In this document: piece after piece, positions 52,566 through 61,147 of the stretch
Layout: each line of letters opens with the position of its first letter
Position numbering within the stretch: position 1 is the first letter of the stretch
DNA from: Mangrovicoccus algicola
GTDB lineage: Bacteria > Pseudomonadota > Alphaproteobacteria > Rhodobacterales > Rhodobacteraceae
Reading direction: 5' to 3'
Assembly: GCF_014903745.1 (NCBI RefSeq)
Contig: NZ_JACVXA010000021.1
Coordinates: 1 to 64,000 of the forward strand
DNA length: 64,000 nucleotides
The notes under the pieces: model-generated
Told to the model about the DNA's origin: nothing
Database searches by the model: none
Seen by the model: only the letters and a program-made list of their open reading frames with translations
Position numbers and translations under genes: made by a program

Positions 52566-53747
52566 TCAGCGTCCCCAGGCGGCCTGGACCATGCCCGCGA
52601 TTTCCGCCCCGACGGCGTCCATGCTGGTTCTGGCCCTGTCATAGGTCGTGCGGGTCATGTCCGACCGCGCCACTTCGTAGATCGTCATCTTCAGCATCGA
52701 GGCATCGCCGATGGCGGTGCTGCGCAGCCCCGTGGCGTGGATCACCCGGTCCTGGAACAGCGCGCGCATGAGGCTGACGATCTGCTGGCTCGGGATGTCC
52801 GACGGATCGTCGCGCGTGATGAGGAAGGAAAAGAAGTCGTGGTTCAGATTGACCCCGGTGCTCTCGAAGACTTCCAGATAGGCTGATGTCATCTCGATGA
52901 ATTGCTGGGTCGAGGCCAGGTCGAGCATGCTGGGCGTCATCGGCACGATCACCGCGGTCGCCGCATAAAGCCCGGTCAGCGTCAGGAAGCCAAGCGCGGG
53001 CGGGCTGTCGATGACGACGATGTCGTAATCCTGCTCCACGGTGGAGAGCGCACTGGTCAGCCGGTCGAAGAAGGACACGCCGCGCCCGGCGCTGATCGCC
53101 GTCTCAGTCTCGAACTCGCTGAGGATCAGCCGGGCCGGGGCCAGGTGCAGGCCGGGGAAATAGGTTTCGATGATGCAGTCGCGCATCGGCACCGGGTCTT
53201 CGTAGCGGATCGCGTCGTAGATCGAGACGCCGTCGAATTCCAGTTCCGTCTGGATGCCGCAGAACCCCGAAAGGCTGCCCTGCGGATCCAGATCGACGGC
53301 CAGGACGCGATATCCCTGAAGGGCAAGGTAATGGCACAGGTGGATCGAGCTGGTGGATTTGGCCGATCCGCCCTTGAAGTTCATCAGCTGGATGACCTGC
53401 AGCTTGTCGCCCTCGCGGCGGCCGGGCATGTACTTGCCGGGCTTGCGCGATCCGGATTCCAGGATGCGGCGCGCCTCGCGGATTTCCGCGGCGGTGTAGA
53501 ACCGGCGGCCGCCGCGGATCTCGCCGGGTTCGGGAATGCTCCCCTCGCTGTGGCATTTGCGCAGGAACTGTCCCGTGACACCCAGCAGCTCCGCCGCCTC
53601 GGTGGCGGAGAAGGTGCGCAGCGCCTTGCTGTAATCCGGCGCATAGGCCTGCATCAGATGGGTGGTCAGCGCCGTCTGTAGACGCGAGGCCATCTCGCGG
53701 GTAAGCTCGGATTGCGTGCCCGCCTGTATGGGAGCGGTCTCGATCAT
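52566..53747 (-). CDS. repA: Plasmid partitioning protein RepA (ParA family)
   Basis: This ParA-type ATPase of about 393 residues drives partitioning and represses repABC. It has an N-terminal HTH region (TFSATEAAELLGVTGQFLRKCHSEG) and a deviant Walker A (MNFKGGSAKSTSSIHL). The Walker A' region is VLAVDLDPQGSLSG, and a second Asp motif is IVVIDSPPALGFLTL. ATG 53747 was chosen; a GTG at 53768 would add seven residues. repA, repB and repC follow in the standard order on the minus strand. A promoter with TTGACT/CATAGT lies upstream. Confidence 0.95.
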   Translation of the reverse strand: MIETAPIQAGTQSELTREMASRLQTALTTHLMQAYAPDYSKALRTFSATEAAELLGVTGQFLRKCHSEGSIPEPGEIRGGRRFYTAAEIREARRILESGSRKPGKYMPGRREGDKLQVIQLMNFKGGSAKSTSSIHLCHYLALQGYRVLAVDLDPQGSLSGFCGIQTELEFDGVSIYDAIRYEDPVPMRDCIIETYFPGLHLAPARLILSEFETETAISAGRGVSFFDRLTSALSTVEQDYDIVVIDSPPALGFLTLTGLYAATAVIVPMTPSMLDLASTQQFIEMTSAYLEVFESTGVNLNHDFFSFLITRDDPSDIPSQQIVSLMRALFQDRVIHATGLRSTAIGDASMLKMTIYEVARSDMTRTTYDRARTSMDAVGAEIAGMVQAAWGR

Positions 53748-53794
53748 GGTTTGCGTTTCTCTGCCCACTGGCGCTTATTTGCGCAACTTGATCG

Positions 53795-53825
53795 ACTATG
53801 GGCGCGATTCACCTCTGGAAGTCAA
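53795..53825 (-). promoter_or_regulatory. Promoter of repABC
   Basis: The minus strand has TTGACT (53820-53825) and CATAGT (53795-53800) with a 19-base spacer. An AT-rich block with the dyad TCAAG/CTTGA (53822-53842 area) overlaps the -35, a plausible site for RepA autorepression. Confidence 0.4.
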
Positions 53826-53913
53826 GTATAATCTATGGCTTGATTTTTTGCCCCTGCCGCCAAGCTGCCGCCGACTCGGCCGGAGGTCGCGACGTGCCGG
53901 GCGGCGCGAGGGA

Positions 53914-53928
53914 GTTAACAGCTGTTAC
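53914..53928. promoter_or_regulatory. parS-like palindrome upstream of repA
   Basis: GTTAACAGCTGTTAC contains the perfect 12-base palindrome TAACAGCTGTTA. It shares the core GTTAACA-CTGT with the sites at 52351 and 55815, and sits in the repA upstream region where repABC centromeres are often found. Confidence 0.6.
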
Positions 53929-54220
53929 GGGGTGGCGCCCCGACACCTGCCGAAGCCGCGGAGCGTAGGTCGGGAAAGGCGGAATTGCCAGCGGCAAGCC
54001 GCCTGGACCACGCGCGTGATGGCGACCGAATCTGGTAGGTTTTAGCCTACTTCCGTCGAAGTTGCGGGATGGTTTACCCAATGATAGTCTCGGGTCGAGC
54101 GCAGAGGGAACGGGAAGTTGCCTGTGTTCACGAGTGCCCGCCCCGGGAATCGTAGCGTCGTATCAAGTCATCGTTTCGATCTGTCGGAACGCGCATCCGC
54201 GCGAGGGGGAGGGTTTGTCC

Positions 54221-54823
54221 ATGGCCGGGTTCGGTGTCATCCGCGACATCAGCCGAGAACTGCGCCGCCAGGTCTTCGAGGCGATGGAGACGGCGCCGGA
54301 GGTGGATTTCGGTCTGGACGGCGTGCTGGCCCGGCTCAGCCTGCAGCCCCCGACAGAGGGGCTGGACGCCGCCGTCATCGCCAGCCTCTATCTTTACCAT
54401 GTCGAGGTCGACCGGCATCTGCGCAACCAGCGGCCCCTGCCCGACCCGGCCGCCGATGACCTGTTCCGCAATCCGCCCCTGCCCCTGCAGCTGCGCTACC
54501 TCTTCACGCCGGTCAGTGCCGAGGAGGAGACCAACCAGCTGCTGCTGGGCCGGGTGATCCAGCACTTCCATGACCATCCCCGGACAGCGCATCTGGAAGG
54601 AACCCCGCTGGGCGACAGCCATGGCGGGGCCAGTCCGGCGCTGCGGGTCCGGCCCGACCTGCTGACGCTGGAACAGCTGTCGCAGATCTGGAACGCCTTT
54701 TCCCAGCCCTACCGTGTCGCCGTGTCGCTTCTGGTCGAAGTGGTCGCCATCGACAGCGCCGTTCCGCCGGAACGCACCACCCGTGTCACCGAGCTGGCCC
54801 TTGCCGCGGGGCAGGGGCGGTGA
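54221..54823 (+). CDS. DUF4255 (Pvc16/Afp16 N-terminal-like) tail-cap protein of a contractile injection system
   Basis: This 200-residue protein starts at ATG 54221 after GAGGGGGAGGG. It matches the DUF4255/Pvc16_N pattern: VIRDISRELRRQVFEAM at the start, VIASLYLYHVEVDRHLRNQ near 52-70, PLQLRYLFTPVSAEEETNQLLLGRVIQHFHDHP near 90-120, and LEQLSQIWNAFSQPYRVAVSLLVEVVAIDS near the end. In Afp and PVC particles this protein caps the end of the sheath and tube. It is usually encoded late in such clusters but here comes first. The next gene overlaps its stop (GTGA), so they are coupled. Confidence 0.85.
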   Translation: MAGFGVIRDISRELRRQVFEAMETAPEVDFGLDGVLARLSLQPPTEGLDAAVIASLYLYHVEVDRHLRNQRPLPDPAADDLFRNPPLPLQLRYLFTPVSAEEETNQLLLGRVIQHFHDHPRTAHLEGTPLGDSHGGASPALRVRPDLLTLEQLSQIWNAFSQPYRVAVSLLVEVVAIDSAVPPERTTRVTELALAAGQGR

Positions 54824-55482
54824 GCGTCCTGCTGGCGGATAGCGCGCTGGCGGCGCGGCAGGTGATCGTCTCGGGGCGGCTGGTGGAAGGGATCACCGGG
54901 CGTCCGCTGCCGGTGCAGAAGCTGGATCTGCTGGCGGGGCAGGGCGCGTCCCGGATGGCGCTGGAGGCGCGGGCCATCCGCAAGCCCGGTGGCTGGTACG
55001 CCTTGCACCTGGTCCCCGGCCATCGCTGGCCCGGCTTCTCCGACATGCCCGATGTCACGCTGGAACTTGCCGTGACCCTCCCGGACCGGCCGCCGGTGGT
55101 GACGGATCTGACCCTGCCTGCTGCCGCGCTGCGAGTCGAGAGCCGGGTGCTGCAGGTCGGGACGACCCCGGTCACCGTCTCGCGCGTCGCGGGCGCGCCG
55201 TTCCGAATGGACCTGGAGCTGCCGCCGCATCCCGTCTCGCTCGCGCTTACCGTCATCCGCGATCATGACCCCGGCGCCCCGGTCGAAGGCGTGGGCGTGA
55301 CCGTGCTGGGTGCGCCTGCTGCCGTCACCGACGCTGCGGGCAAGGCGCTGATCGCCGACATGCCGGTGCTGGAAACCGTCGTTGTCGCGCTGCAGCACGA
55401 TGGCGGCATGACCCATTTTCCCGTCCGGCCCGATTTCACGCGCCGGCTCAATACTGTCACGCTCTCGCTTGGCGCGGCATAG
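54820..55482 (+). CDS. Carboxypeptidase-regulatory-like beta protein of the injection-system operon
   Basis: This 220-residue protein starts with GTG overlapping the DUF4255 stop. It appears to hold two beta-sandwich segments: VIVSGRLVEGITGRPLPVQKL near 15-35 and a carboxypeptidase-regulatory-like stretch GAPVEGVGVTVLGAPAAVTDAAGKALIADMP near 150-180, ending in VTLSLG. It has no signal peptide. Proteins with such Ig-like folds accompany Pvc16-like genes in several eCIS and phage-tail clusters; the precise function is unknown. A related fold is inserted into sheath 2 downstream. Confidence 0.6.
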   Translation: MSVLLADSALAARQVIVSGRLVEGITGRPLPVQKLDLLAGQGASRMALEARAIRKPGGWYALHLVPGHRWPGFSDMPDVTLELAVTLPDRPPVVTDLTLPAAALRVESRVLQVGTTPVTVSRVAGAPFRMDLELPPHPVSLALTVIRDHDPGAPVEGVGVTVLGAPAAVTDAAGKALIADMPVLETVVVALQHDGGMTHFPVRPDFTRRLNTVTLSLGAA

Positions 55483-55497
55483 CGCAGGAGGTTGCAG

Positions 55498-57930
55498 ATG
55501 CCCGAATACCTAGCCCCAGGGGTCTATGTCGAGGAGGTCCCCTCGGCCAACAAGCCGATCCAGGCGGCCGGCACCTCCACGGCCGGCATGGTGGGAATGA
55601 CCCAGAGAGGGCCGGTGAACCGCCCGACGCTGATGACCAGCCGGGGCGCCTTCGCGCGGAATTTCGGCGGATTGCTGGATCCCCTGACCTATTCCAGGGG
55701 GAGGGACGCGCTGCCCTACGCGGTCGAGGGGTTTTTCGGCAATGGCGGGGCGCGGGTCTACGTGACCCGCATCGTCGGTCCGGGCGCGGCGGAATCCACG
55801 CTCGCCCTGGTCGCGCAAACAGCTGTTAACGCCACGCCGGTACTTGCGGGGCAGGCGGGGCAGGGGGCGACGACGCTGCTGGTCGATGCGGCCGGGGCGC
55901 TTGGCGCGGATGACACGGTGCTGATTGCCGACGGCACCGGGTCCGAGATGGTGGCCGTGACGGCGGATCCGGTCGTGCCGCGGGCCGGGATCGCCGGATT
56001 GTCGCGCAGCTATCCCGCGGGGACGGAGGTGACGCTCCAGACAGTGACGCCGATCGCCGGAACGCTCACGGGCGACCTGGAGGCCGGAGCGGACAGTTTC
56101 GAGCTGAGCGATGCCGCGGGGCTTGCCGTGGGCCAGACGCTGGCGCTTGTCGATGACAGCGGGGATACCGCGGCCCATGAGATCCTCGAGATCGGCGGTC
56201 TGGCCGGAACGACGGTGAGCCTTGCCCGGCCGCTGGGGCATGCCCATGCCGCGGCCTCGACCCTCAATGCCGTGGCGGATTCCGGCGCGGCGCGCCCGAC
56301 CGCCGAGGCCCATGGTGCGACCTCCGGAACGGTGTTTCTCAGTGCCGACGGGGCGGGCCTGGCGGCAGGCGCGCTGGTTCATGTGCAAAATGGCGGCGAC
56401 GAAGAATACGGGTGGATCGCGGCCACCGCCGAACAGGTCAGCATTGCTGACCCTCTTTCCGGCCCTCACATGGCGGGCACCGCGCTGGTGCCCGCAGCGC
56501 CGGTGCTGAGCATCCACGCGATGTGGCCGGGCGGCTGGGGCAATGCCCTGCGCGTCACCGTCACGCGCAGTCCGATCCTGGAAACGACCGTTGCCGCGCT
56601 TGCCCCTGCCGGGGGGATCACGCTGACCCTGGCGACGGCGTTCGGGCTTTTTCCCGGGTCGGTGCTGGACCTGGGCGGTACCCTCGTGACGGTGGCGGCG
56701 GCGGAAACCGAGAGCGGGACCGTCACCCTGACCGCGCCGCTGGCGACGGACCTGGCCGCGGATGCCCCCGTCAGCAGCGTCGAATACCGCGTCGCGGCGG
56801 AACGGCTGGATGCCGATGGCCGGGTCGCCGAGGACGAGGTCTTCGACCGGGTCTCGTTTGCGCCGGGGCATCCGCGCTATGCCGGGCGCATCATCGGGCT
56901 GTGGGACGCGGCCACGGGCCGGCCCAGCGACAGCGGCGGCTCGGTCCTGATCCGGGTCGAGGACACGACCACCGAGGCGACGCGGCGCATGCCGCTGATC
57001 ACGGGCGTGGCGCGGATGCTGGCAGGGGGCACGGATGACGCCGCCAATGTCACCGATGCCACCTATGTCGGAATCGCGGCGCTGGATCCGGGCAATCGCA
57101 CCGGCATACAGGCCATGGAGAACCGCTCCGACATCTCGATCTGCGCCGTGCCGGGGCAGGTCTCGGTCACGGTGCAGAAGGCGCTGATCGCGCATTGCAA
57201 CAAGATGGCCTATCGCTTCGCCGTGCTCGACACCCCGCAGGGCGCGGGGGTCGAGGCGGCGAAGACCCATCGCCAGAATTTCGACACGACGCGGGCCGCG
57301 GTCTATTATCCCGGGCTGCTGGTGGCCGATCCGTTCGGCGCGCCGGGCGACCGGCGCGTGATCGCCCCCTCCGGTCATGTCGCGGGGATCTATGCGCGCA
57401 CCGATATCGCGCGCGGCGTGCACAAGGCCCCCGCCAACGAGGTGGTGCAGGGCATCCTGGGGCTGGAAACGGTGCTGTCCAAGGGCGAGCAGGACGTGCT
57501 CAACCCGGTGGCGGTCAACTGCTTCCGCGATTTCCGGGCCGAGTTCCGCGGGTTGCGTCTCTATGGCGCGCGCGTGGCGACATCGGATCCGGAATGGACA
57601 TATGTCAATGTCCGCAGGCTGTTGCTTTTCATAGAGAATTCTTTGGATACCGGCCTGCAATGGGCGGTGTTCGAACCCAATTCCGAACCGCTCTGGGCCA
57701 GCGTGAAACAGTCGGTGACGAATTTTCTCACCACCGTCTGGCGCTCGGGCGCTCTGGAGGGGACGACCCCCGAAGAGGCGTTCTTCGTCAATATCGGCTA
57801 TGACGTGACCATGACGCAGGACGACATCGACAATGGCCGGATGATCGTCGAGATCGGCGTCGCCCCGGTCAAGCCCGCCGAATTCGTCATCGTCCGCATC
57901 AGCCAGAAAACCCGCGAGGCGACCTCCTGA
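55498..57930 (+). CDS. Contractile tail sheath protein 1, with four-module surface insert
   Basis: This 810-residue sheath protein contracts around the inner tube. The N-terminus YLAPGVYVEEVPS and the C-terminal sheath domain are typical of phage and eCIS sheaths. The latter starts near 520 (DRVIAPSGHVAGIYARTD region near 620), with RLLLFIENSLDTGLQWAVFEPNSEPLW near 705 and VEIGVAPVKPAEFVIVRISQ at the end. Between them lies a long insert (about 115-435) of four degenerate modules near 122-184, 190-260, 271-337 and 367-433; each pairs a GL-type 'DAAGL..GDTL' turn with a strand such as TVSLARPL. Start at ATG 55498 with CAGGAGG. A parS-like palindrome lies within the gene. Confidence 0.88.
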   Translation: MPEYLAPGVYVEEVPSANKPIQAAGTSTAGMVGMTQRGPVNRPTLMTSRGAFARNFGGLLDPLTYSRGRDALPYAVEGFFGNGGARVYVTRIVGPGAAESTLALVAQTAVNATPVLAGQAGQGATTLLVDAAGALGADDTVLIADGTGSEMVAVTADPVVPRAGIAGLSRSYPAGTEVTLQTVTPIAGTLTGDLEAGADSFELSDAAGLAVGQTLALVDDSGDTAAHEILEIGGLAGTTVSLARPLGHAHAAASTLNAVADSGAARPTAEAHGATSGTVFLSADGAGLAAGALVHVQNGGDEEYGWIAATAEQVSIADPLSGPHMAGTALVPAAPVLSIHAMWPGGWGNALRVTVTRSPILETTVAALAPAGGITLTLATAFGLFPGSVLDLGGTLVTVAAAETESGTVTLTAPLATDLAADAPVSSVEYRVAAERLDADGRVAEDEVFDRVSFAPGHPRYAGRIIGLWDAATGRPSDSGGSVLIRVEDTTTEATRRMPLITGVARMLAGGTDDAANVTDATYVGIAALDPGNRTGIQAMENRSDISICAVPGQVSVTVQKALIAHCNKMAYRFAVLDTPQGAGVEAAKTHRQNFDTTRAAVYYPGLLVADPFGAPGDRRVIAPSGHVAGIYARTDIARGVHKAPANEVVQGILGLETVLSKGEQDVLNPVAVNCFRDFRAEFRGLRLYGARVATSDPEWTYVNVRRLLLFIENSLDTGLQWAVFEPNSEPLWASVKQSVTNFLTTVWRSGALEGTTPEEAFFVNIGYDVTMTQDDIDNGRMIVEIGVAPVKPAEFVIVRISQKTREATS
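55815..55830. promoter_or_regulatory. parS-like palindrome inside sheath 1
   Basis: GCAAACAGCTGTTAAC reads GTTAACAGCTGTTTGC on the other strand. It shares 13 consecutive bases (GTTAACAGCTGTT) with the site at 53914. It lies in coding sequence 2 kb from repA; RepB may bind here as part of the centromere, or it may be chance within the reading frame. Confidence 0.4.
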
Positions 57931-57957
57931 GGGGGGCCGTAGCCAAGGAGACATCCC

Positions 57958-58383
57958 ATGCGCAACGATCCCTATGCCCAGTACAATTTCCTGCTGGAAA
58001 TCGACGGGCTTACCTCCGCGGGCTTCACCGAGGTCGGCGGCATCACGATGGAAAGCGAGATCATCGAGTATCGCGAAGGCTCGGAGGTGGCGCGCGCCCG
58101 CAAGCTGCCGGGCATGATGAAATACGGCAACATCACGCTCAAGCGCGGGCTGACGCAGAACCGCGAGCTGTGGGAATGGCGCAAGACGACGCTGCGCGGC
58201 ATGACCGAGCGCAAGGCGGGGGCGATCATCCTGCTGGACGAGGCCCGCGCGCCGCAGCTGCGCTGGGAGTTCCGCGAGGGCTGGATCTCGAAATACGAGG
58301 GTCCCGCCCTGAATGCGACGGCGAACGAGGCGGCGATCGAGTCGCTGGAGATTGTCGTCGAGGAAGTCGAGCTGGTGGATTGA
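57958..58383 (+). CDS. Tail tube protein 1 (T4 gp19/Afp1-like)
   Basis: This 141-residue beta-barrel protein has the phage-tube (gp19/Hcp-like) pattern: YAQYNFLLEIDGLTSAGFTEVGGITMES at the start, PGMMKYGNITLKRGL near 50, WRKTTLRGMTERKAGAIILLDE near 75 and AIESLEIVVEEVELVD at the end. Its size fits the main tube protein that stacks as hexamers inside the sheath and may carry cargo. It lies 27 bp after sheath 1, with an AAGGAGA site. Confidence 0.9.
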   Translation: MRNDPYAQYNFLLEIDGLTSAGFTEVGGITMESEIIEYREGSEVARARKLPGMMKYGNITLKRGLTQNRELWEWRKTTLRGMTERKAGAIILLDEARAPQLRWEFREGWISKYEGPALNATANEAAIESLEIVVEEVELVD

Positions 58384-58426
58384 CCATGTGCCTGTCCCGC
58401 CCGCTCCCCTGTCCGCAGACGCGTCC

Positions 58427-60634
58427 ATGACCGGCCTTCTGACACCGGGGCTCTACCGCCAGCCGGTGGAGCCGGTGCGCCCGGTGGGGGCACTTGCGCG
58501 CGGCGATGTCGCGCTGCTGATCGGCTATGCCCGGCGCGGTCCGGCCGGGCGGCCCGTGCGCATCCACTCCGCGCGGCAATTCGAGGAGATCTTCGGCCCG
58601 CCCCCCGAACACGGGTTCCTGTGGCATGCGGTCAAGGGGTTCTTCGAAACCGGGGGGGCGGCGGCCTATGTGATCCGGATCGCGCCCCGGGCGGCCCGGG
58701 CCGCCCGCGTGCTCCTGGCGGATCGCCCGCTGAGCTGGGAGGCGCGCGCGGCCTTTCCCTGGGGGCTGATCGATCCGGCGCGGCTGACGCGGGCGGACCG
58801 GGCGGAGGCGGCCGTCTGGGTGGGGCTGCATGCCGAACAGATCCGCCGCGAGGGACCGTTCAGCCCCGATCCCGGCCAGTGGGGCAATGCGCTGTCGCTG
58901 CGGGTGACGCGCACGGCGCGGGTGCGCACCCAGACCCATCCGGGGCTGCGGGATGAGGGCGTGTCGCTGGCCCTCGCCTCGCTGGCGGGGGTGGAGCCCG
59001 CCTCGGTGCTGGAATTCAGCCAGCAGGGCGAGGGCGGCAGCCGCATCGCCCGGGCGCAGCCGGTGGGCATCGACGCGGCGCAGGGCACGATCCGCTTGGC
59101 TGCGCCGCTGGCCGGTTTCGATCCCGCCCGCGCGATCCGCGTCGCCAGCGTGGAGTTCGACCTGGAGATCCGCCGCGACGGGCAGCTGGAGGAACGGCTT
59201 GCGGCGCGGGCGCCGGACCCGGCGCATTCCGCGTCGATCACCGGCGCGGTGGCGCGGTCGCTGTGCCTGGCGCCGTCGCTGCGGGATGCCGACGGCACGC
59301 CGCTGCCCCCGGCGGCCGCGGCCCTGGCCCTCGCGGCGGTGGACTGGAGCGATCCGGACTCCTGGCCCGCAGAGGGCGAGGCCGCTCTGGCGGGCGGGAC
59401 CGACGGGCTGTCCGAAATCGGGGCGGCGGATTTCCTGGAGGTGCTCGGCCAGGCGGCCCGCATCGGCGATGCCGCGATGATCGCCGCGCCCGATCTGGTC
59501 CTGCCCGGGGCCATGCCTGCCGCCTTCGATCCTGCGCCGGATCCCGGCGCCGACTGCGCCGACCTCGACCCGCGGCCCGCAGGCCAGGTGCATGGCCGCG
59601 TCACCGGGACGACCGAGGCGGGCGAGATGGTGGCGCTCGCGGGGGTGGCGGTGGATGCCTCCGGCCCCGGCGGACAGACCGTGACCGATGCCGCGGGCGT
59701 CTTCCGCCTGCAGGGGCTGCCGCTTGCCTTCGTCACGCTGCGCCTTTCCCTGGCGGGCTACGAGCCGCTGGAATACCGGCTGCAGCCCACGGCCTATGCC
59801 GGGTCCGAACCGGCCGAGATCGTGATGACGCGCATCCCCCTGCCGCGCGCACTGAGCGCGCAGGAGGTGCTCCGCGTGCAGCGGCAGATGGCGGATCCGG
59901 CCGTGACGGGGCCCTACAAGATCGCCGTCCTGGATGCGCCCTCCGCCGGGTGCCTGCCCGACCGGATCCTGACCTGGCGCACGCAGCTGGGCGACCTGCC
60001 CCGCGCGGGGCTCTTCGCGCCCTGGCTGGACGTGGCGGCCCCGGACGGGGTGATCGCCGTACCGCCCTCGGGCCATGTCTGCGGCGCCTTCGCCGCGGCC
60101 GAGCGCGGCGGGGGCATCCAGCGTTCCGGCGCCAATCTGCGGCTGCGCCATGCCGAGGGCGCGACCTTGGCGATCGGCGATGCCGAGCAGGCCGGGCTGA
60201 ACCCCGCGGGGGTCAACGCGATCCGGGCCTTTCCCGGCCGGGGATTGCGCATCCACGGCACGCGCAGCCTGGGCGCCGATCCCGCCGCGCGGTTCCTGAC
60301 CACGCGGCGCATCCTCGACGCGGTGGAGAAATCCCTGGAACGCGCGCTGGGATGGATCGTGTTCGAACCCAACAGCCTTCTGACCCGCGCCGCGGCAAAG
60401 CAGTCGGCCAGCCGCTTCCTGGACCGGCTGTGGCGGGCGGGCGTGCTGGCGGGCGCGGCGGCCGATGCCGCGTATCGCGTGAAATGCGACCAGGAGAACA
60501 ATCCCGCAGGAGGCCGCGCCGCCGGCCAGCTAGTGATCGACATCGCGATCGCCCCGGCGGAACCCTACGAATTCGTCCTCTTCCGCCTCGGCGCGGCGAT
60601 GGAGGCGGTCAAGGTCACGGAGTCCCCGTCATGA
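58427..60634 (+). CDS. Contractile tail sheath protein 2, with carboxypeptidase-regulatory-like insert
   Basis: This 735-residue sheath paralogue begins LLTPGLYRQPVEPVRPVG. ATG 58427 lacks a good ribosome site; GTG 58388, just after the tube stop, is an alternative. The sheath features ARQFEEIFGPPPEHGFLWHAVKGFFETGG and the C-terminal core (RILDAVEKSLERALGWIVFEPNSLLTR and LVIDIAIAPAEPYEFVLFRL) are clear. Residues of about 176-255 resemble the fourth module of sheath 1. Around 385-475 there is an inserted carboxypeptidase-regulatory-like domain (HGRVTGTTEAGEMVALAGV, then TDAAGVFRLQGLP and LAGYEPLEYRL). It probably forms a special zone of the sheath, such as the baseplate-near or cap-near ring, as the minor sheaths of Afp and PVC do. 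Its stop overlaps tube 2. Confidence 0.86.
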   Translation: MTGLLTPGLYRQPVEPVRPVGALARGDVALLIGYARRGPAGRPVRIHSARQFEEIFGPPPEHGFLWHAVKGFFETGGAAAYVIRIAPRAARAARVLLADRPLSWEARAAFPWGLIDPARLTRADRAEAAVWVGLHAEQIRREGPFSPDPGQWGNALSLRVTRTARVRTQTHPGLRDEGVSLALASLAGVEPASVLEFSQQGEGGSRIARAQPVGIDAAQGTIRLAAPLAGFDPARAIRVASVEFDLEIRRDGQLEERLAARAPDPAHSASITGAVARSLCLAPSLRDADGTPLPPAAAALALAAVDWSDPDSWPAEGEAALAGGTDGLSEIGAADFLEVLGQAARIGDAAMIAAPDLVLPGAMPAAFDPAPDPGADCADLDPRPAGQVHGRVTGTTEAGEMVALAGVAVDASGPGGQTVTDAAGVFRLQGLPLAFVTLRLSLAGYEPLEYRLQPTAYAGSEPAEIVMTRIPLPRALSAQEVLRVQRQMADPAVTGPYKIAVLDAPSAGCLPDRILTWRTQLGDLPRAGLFAPWLDVAAPDGVIAVPPSGHVCGAFAAAERGGGIQRSGANLRLRHAEGATLAIGDAEQAGLNPAGVNAIRAFPGRGLRIHGTRSLGADPAARFLTTRRILDAVEKSLERALGWIVFEPNSLLTRAAAKQSASRFLDRLWRAGVLAGAAADAAYRVKCDQENNPAGGRAAGQLVIDIAIAPAEPYEFVLFRLGAAMEAVKVTESPS

Positions 60635-61146
60635 TCGATACCGGGCCGCTGCCGGCCTTCAATTTCTACGTCTCGCTGATCGAGGACCCGGACGGTCCCG
60701 CGGCCATCGCCTCGGTGGCCATGGACCTGGTGATGGGCGGCTTCAGCGAATGCACGGGGCTGGAAAGCGAGATCCAGATCGAGGAGTACCGCGCCGGCGG
60801 CCAGAATGACCGGGTCTACAAGTTTCCGACCCGCGCCTCGTTTTCCAACATCACGCTCAGCCGGGGCACGGGCTTCGGCGAGGATCTGTACCTGTGGCAC
60901 GAAAGCTTCCTCAAGGGCGAGGGCAAGCGCCAGAACGGGCTGATCTTCCTGGCCAACGAGATGCGCGTGCCGATCAAGATCTGGAGCTTCGAGAACGGCA
61001 TCCCGGTGAAATGGTCGGGCCCCGCGCTGAATGCCGGATCGTCTGCCGTGGCGATCGAGAAGCTGGAGATCGCGCATGAGAAACTGACGCTGGTGGCCAG
61101 CCCGGGCAAGGTGCTGGGCGCGCTCACCTCGATGGCGGGGATCTGA
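60631..61146 (+). CDS. Tail tube protein 2 (Afp5-like tube initiator)
   Basis: This 171-residue gp19-like protein has PAFNFYVSLI, GGFSECTGLESEIQIEEYRAGG, FPTRASFSNITLSRGTG, LWHESFLKG and a C-terminal tail (AIEKLEIAHEKLTLVASPG). It is longer than tube 1 and follows sheath 2, the position held by Afp5/Pvc5, the tube ring that links to the spike hub. It starts at an ATGA overlap with sheath 2. Confidence 0.88.
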   Translation: MIDTGPLPAFNFYVSLIEDPDGPAAIASVAMDLVMGGFSECTGLESEIQIEEYRAGGQNDRVYKFPTRASFSNITLSRGTGFGEDLYLWHESFLKGEGKRQNGLIFLANEMRVPIKIWSFENGIPVKWSGPALNAGSSAVAIEKLEIAHEKLTLVASPGKVLGALTSMAGI

Positions 61147-61147
61147 G

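Larger units (their letters stand above)
53748..54220. other. Intergenic region between repA and the injection-system operon
   Basis: About 470 bases hold the repABC promoter, one parS-like palindrome, a small dyad GTAGG-6-CCTAC (54035-54050) and a weak rightward promoter candidate, TTGCGG (54062-54067), 17 bases, TAGTCT (54085-54090). I see no gene here; the short open frames do not have ribosome sites or family patterns. Confidence 0.45.

Noticed and set aside
54163-54378. Small minus-strand ORFs opposite the DUF4255 gene
   Set aside because: They are shadows of the coding strand and lack ribosome sites.
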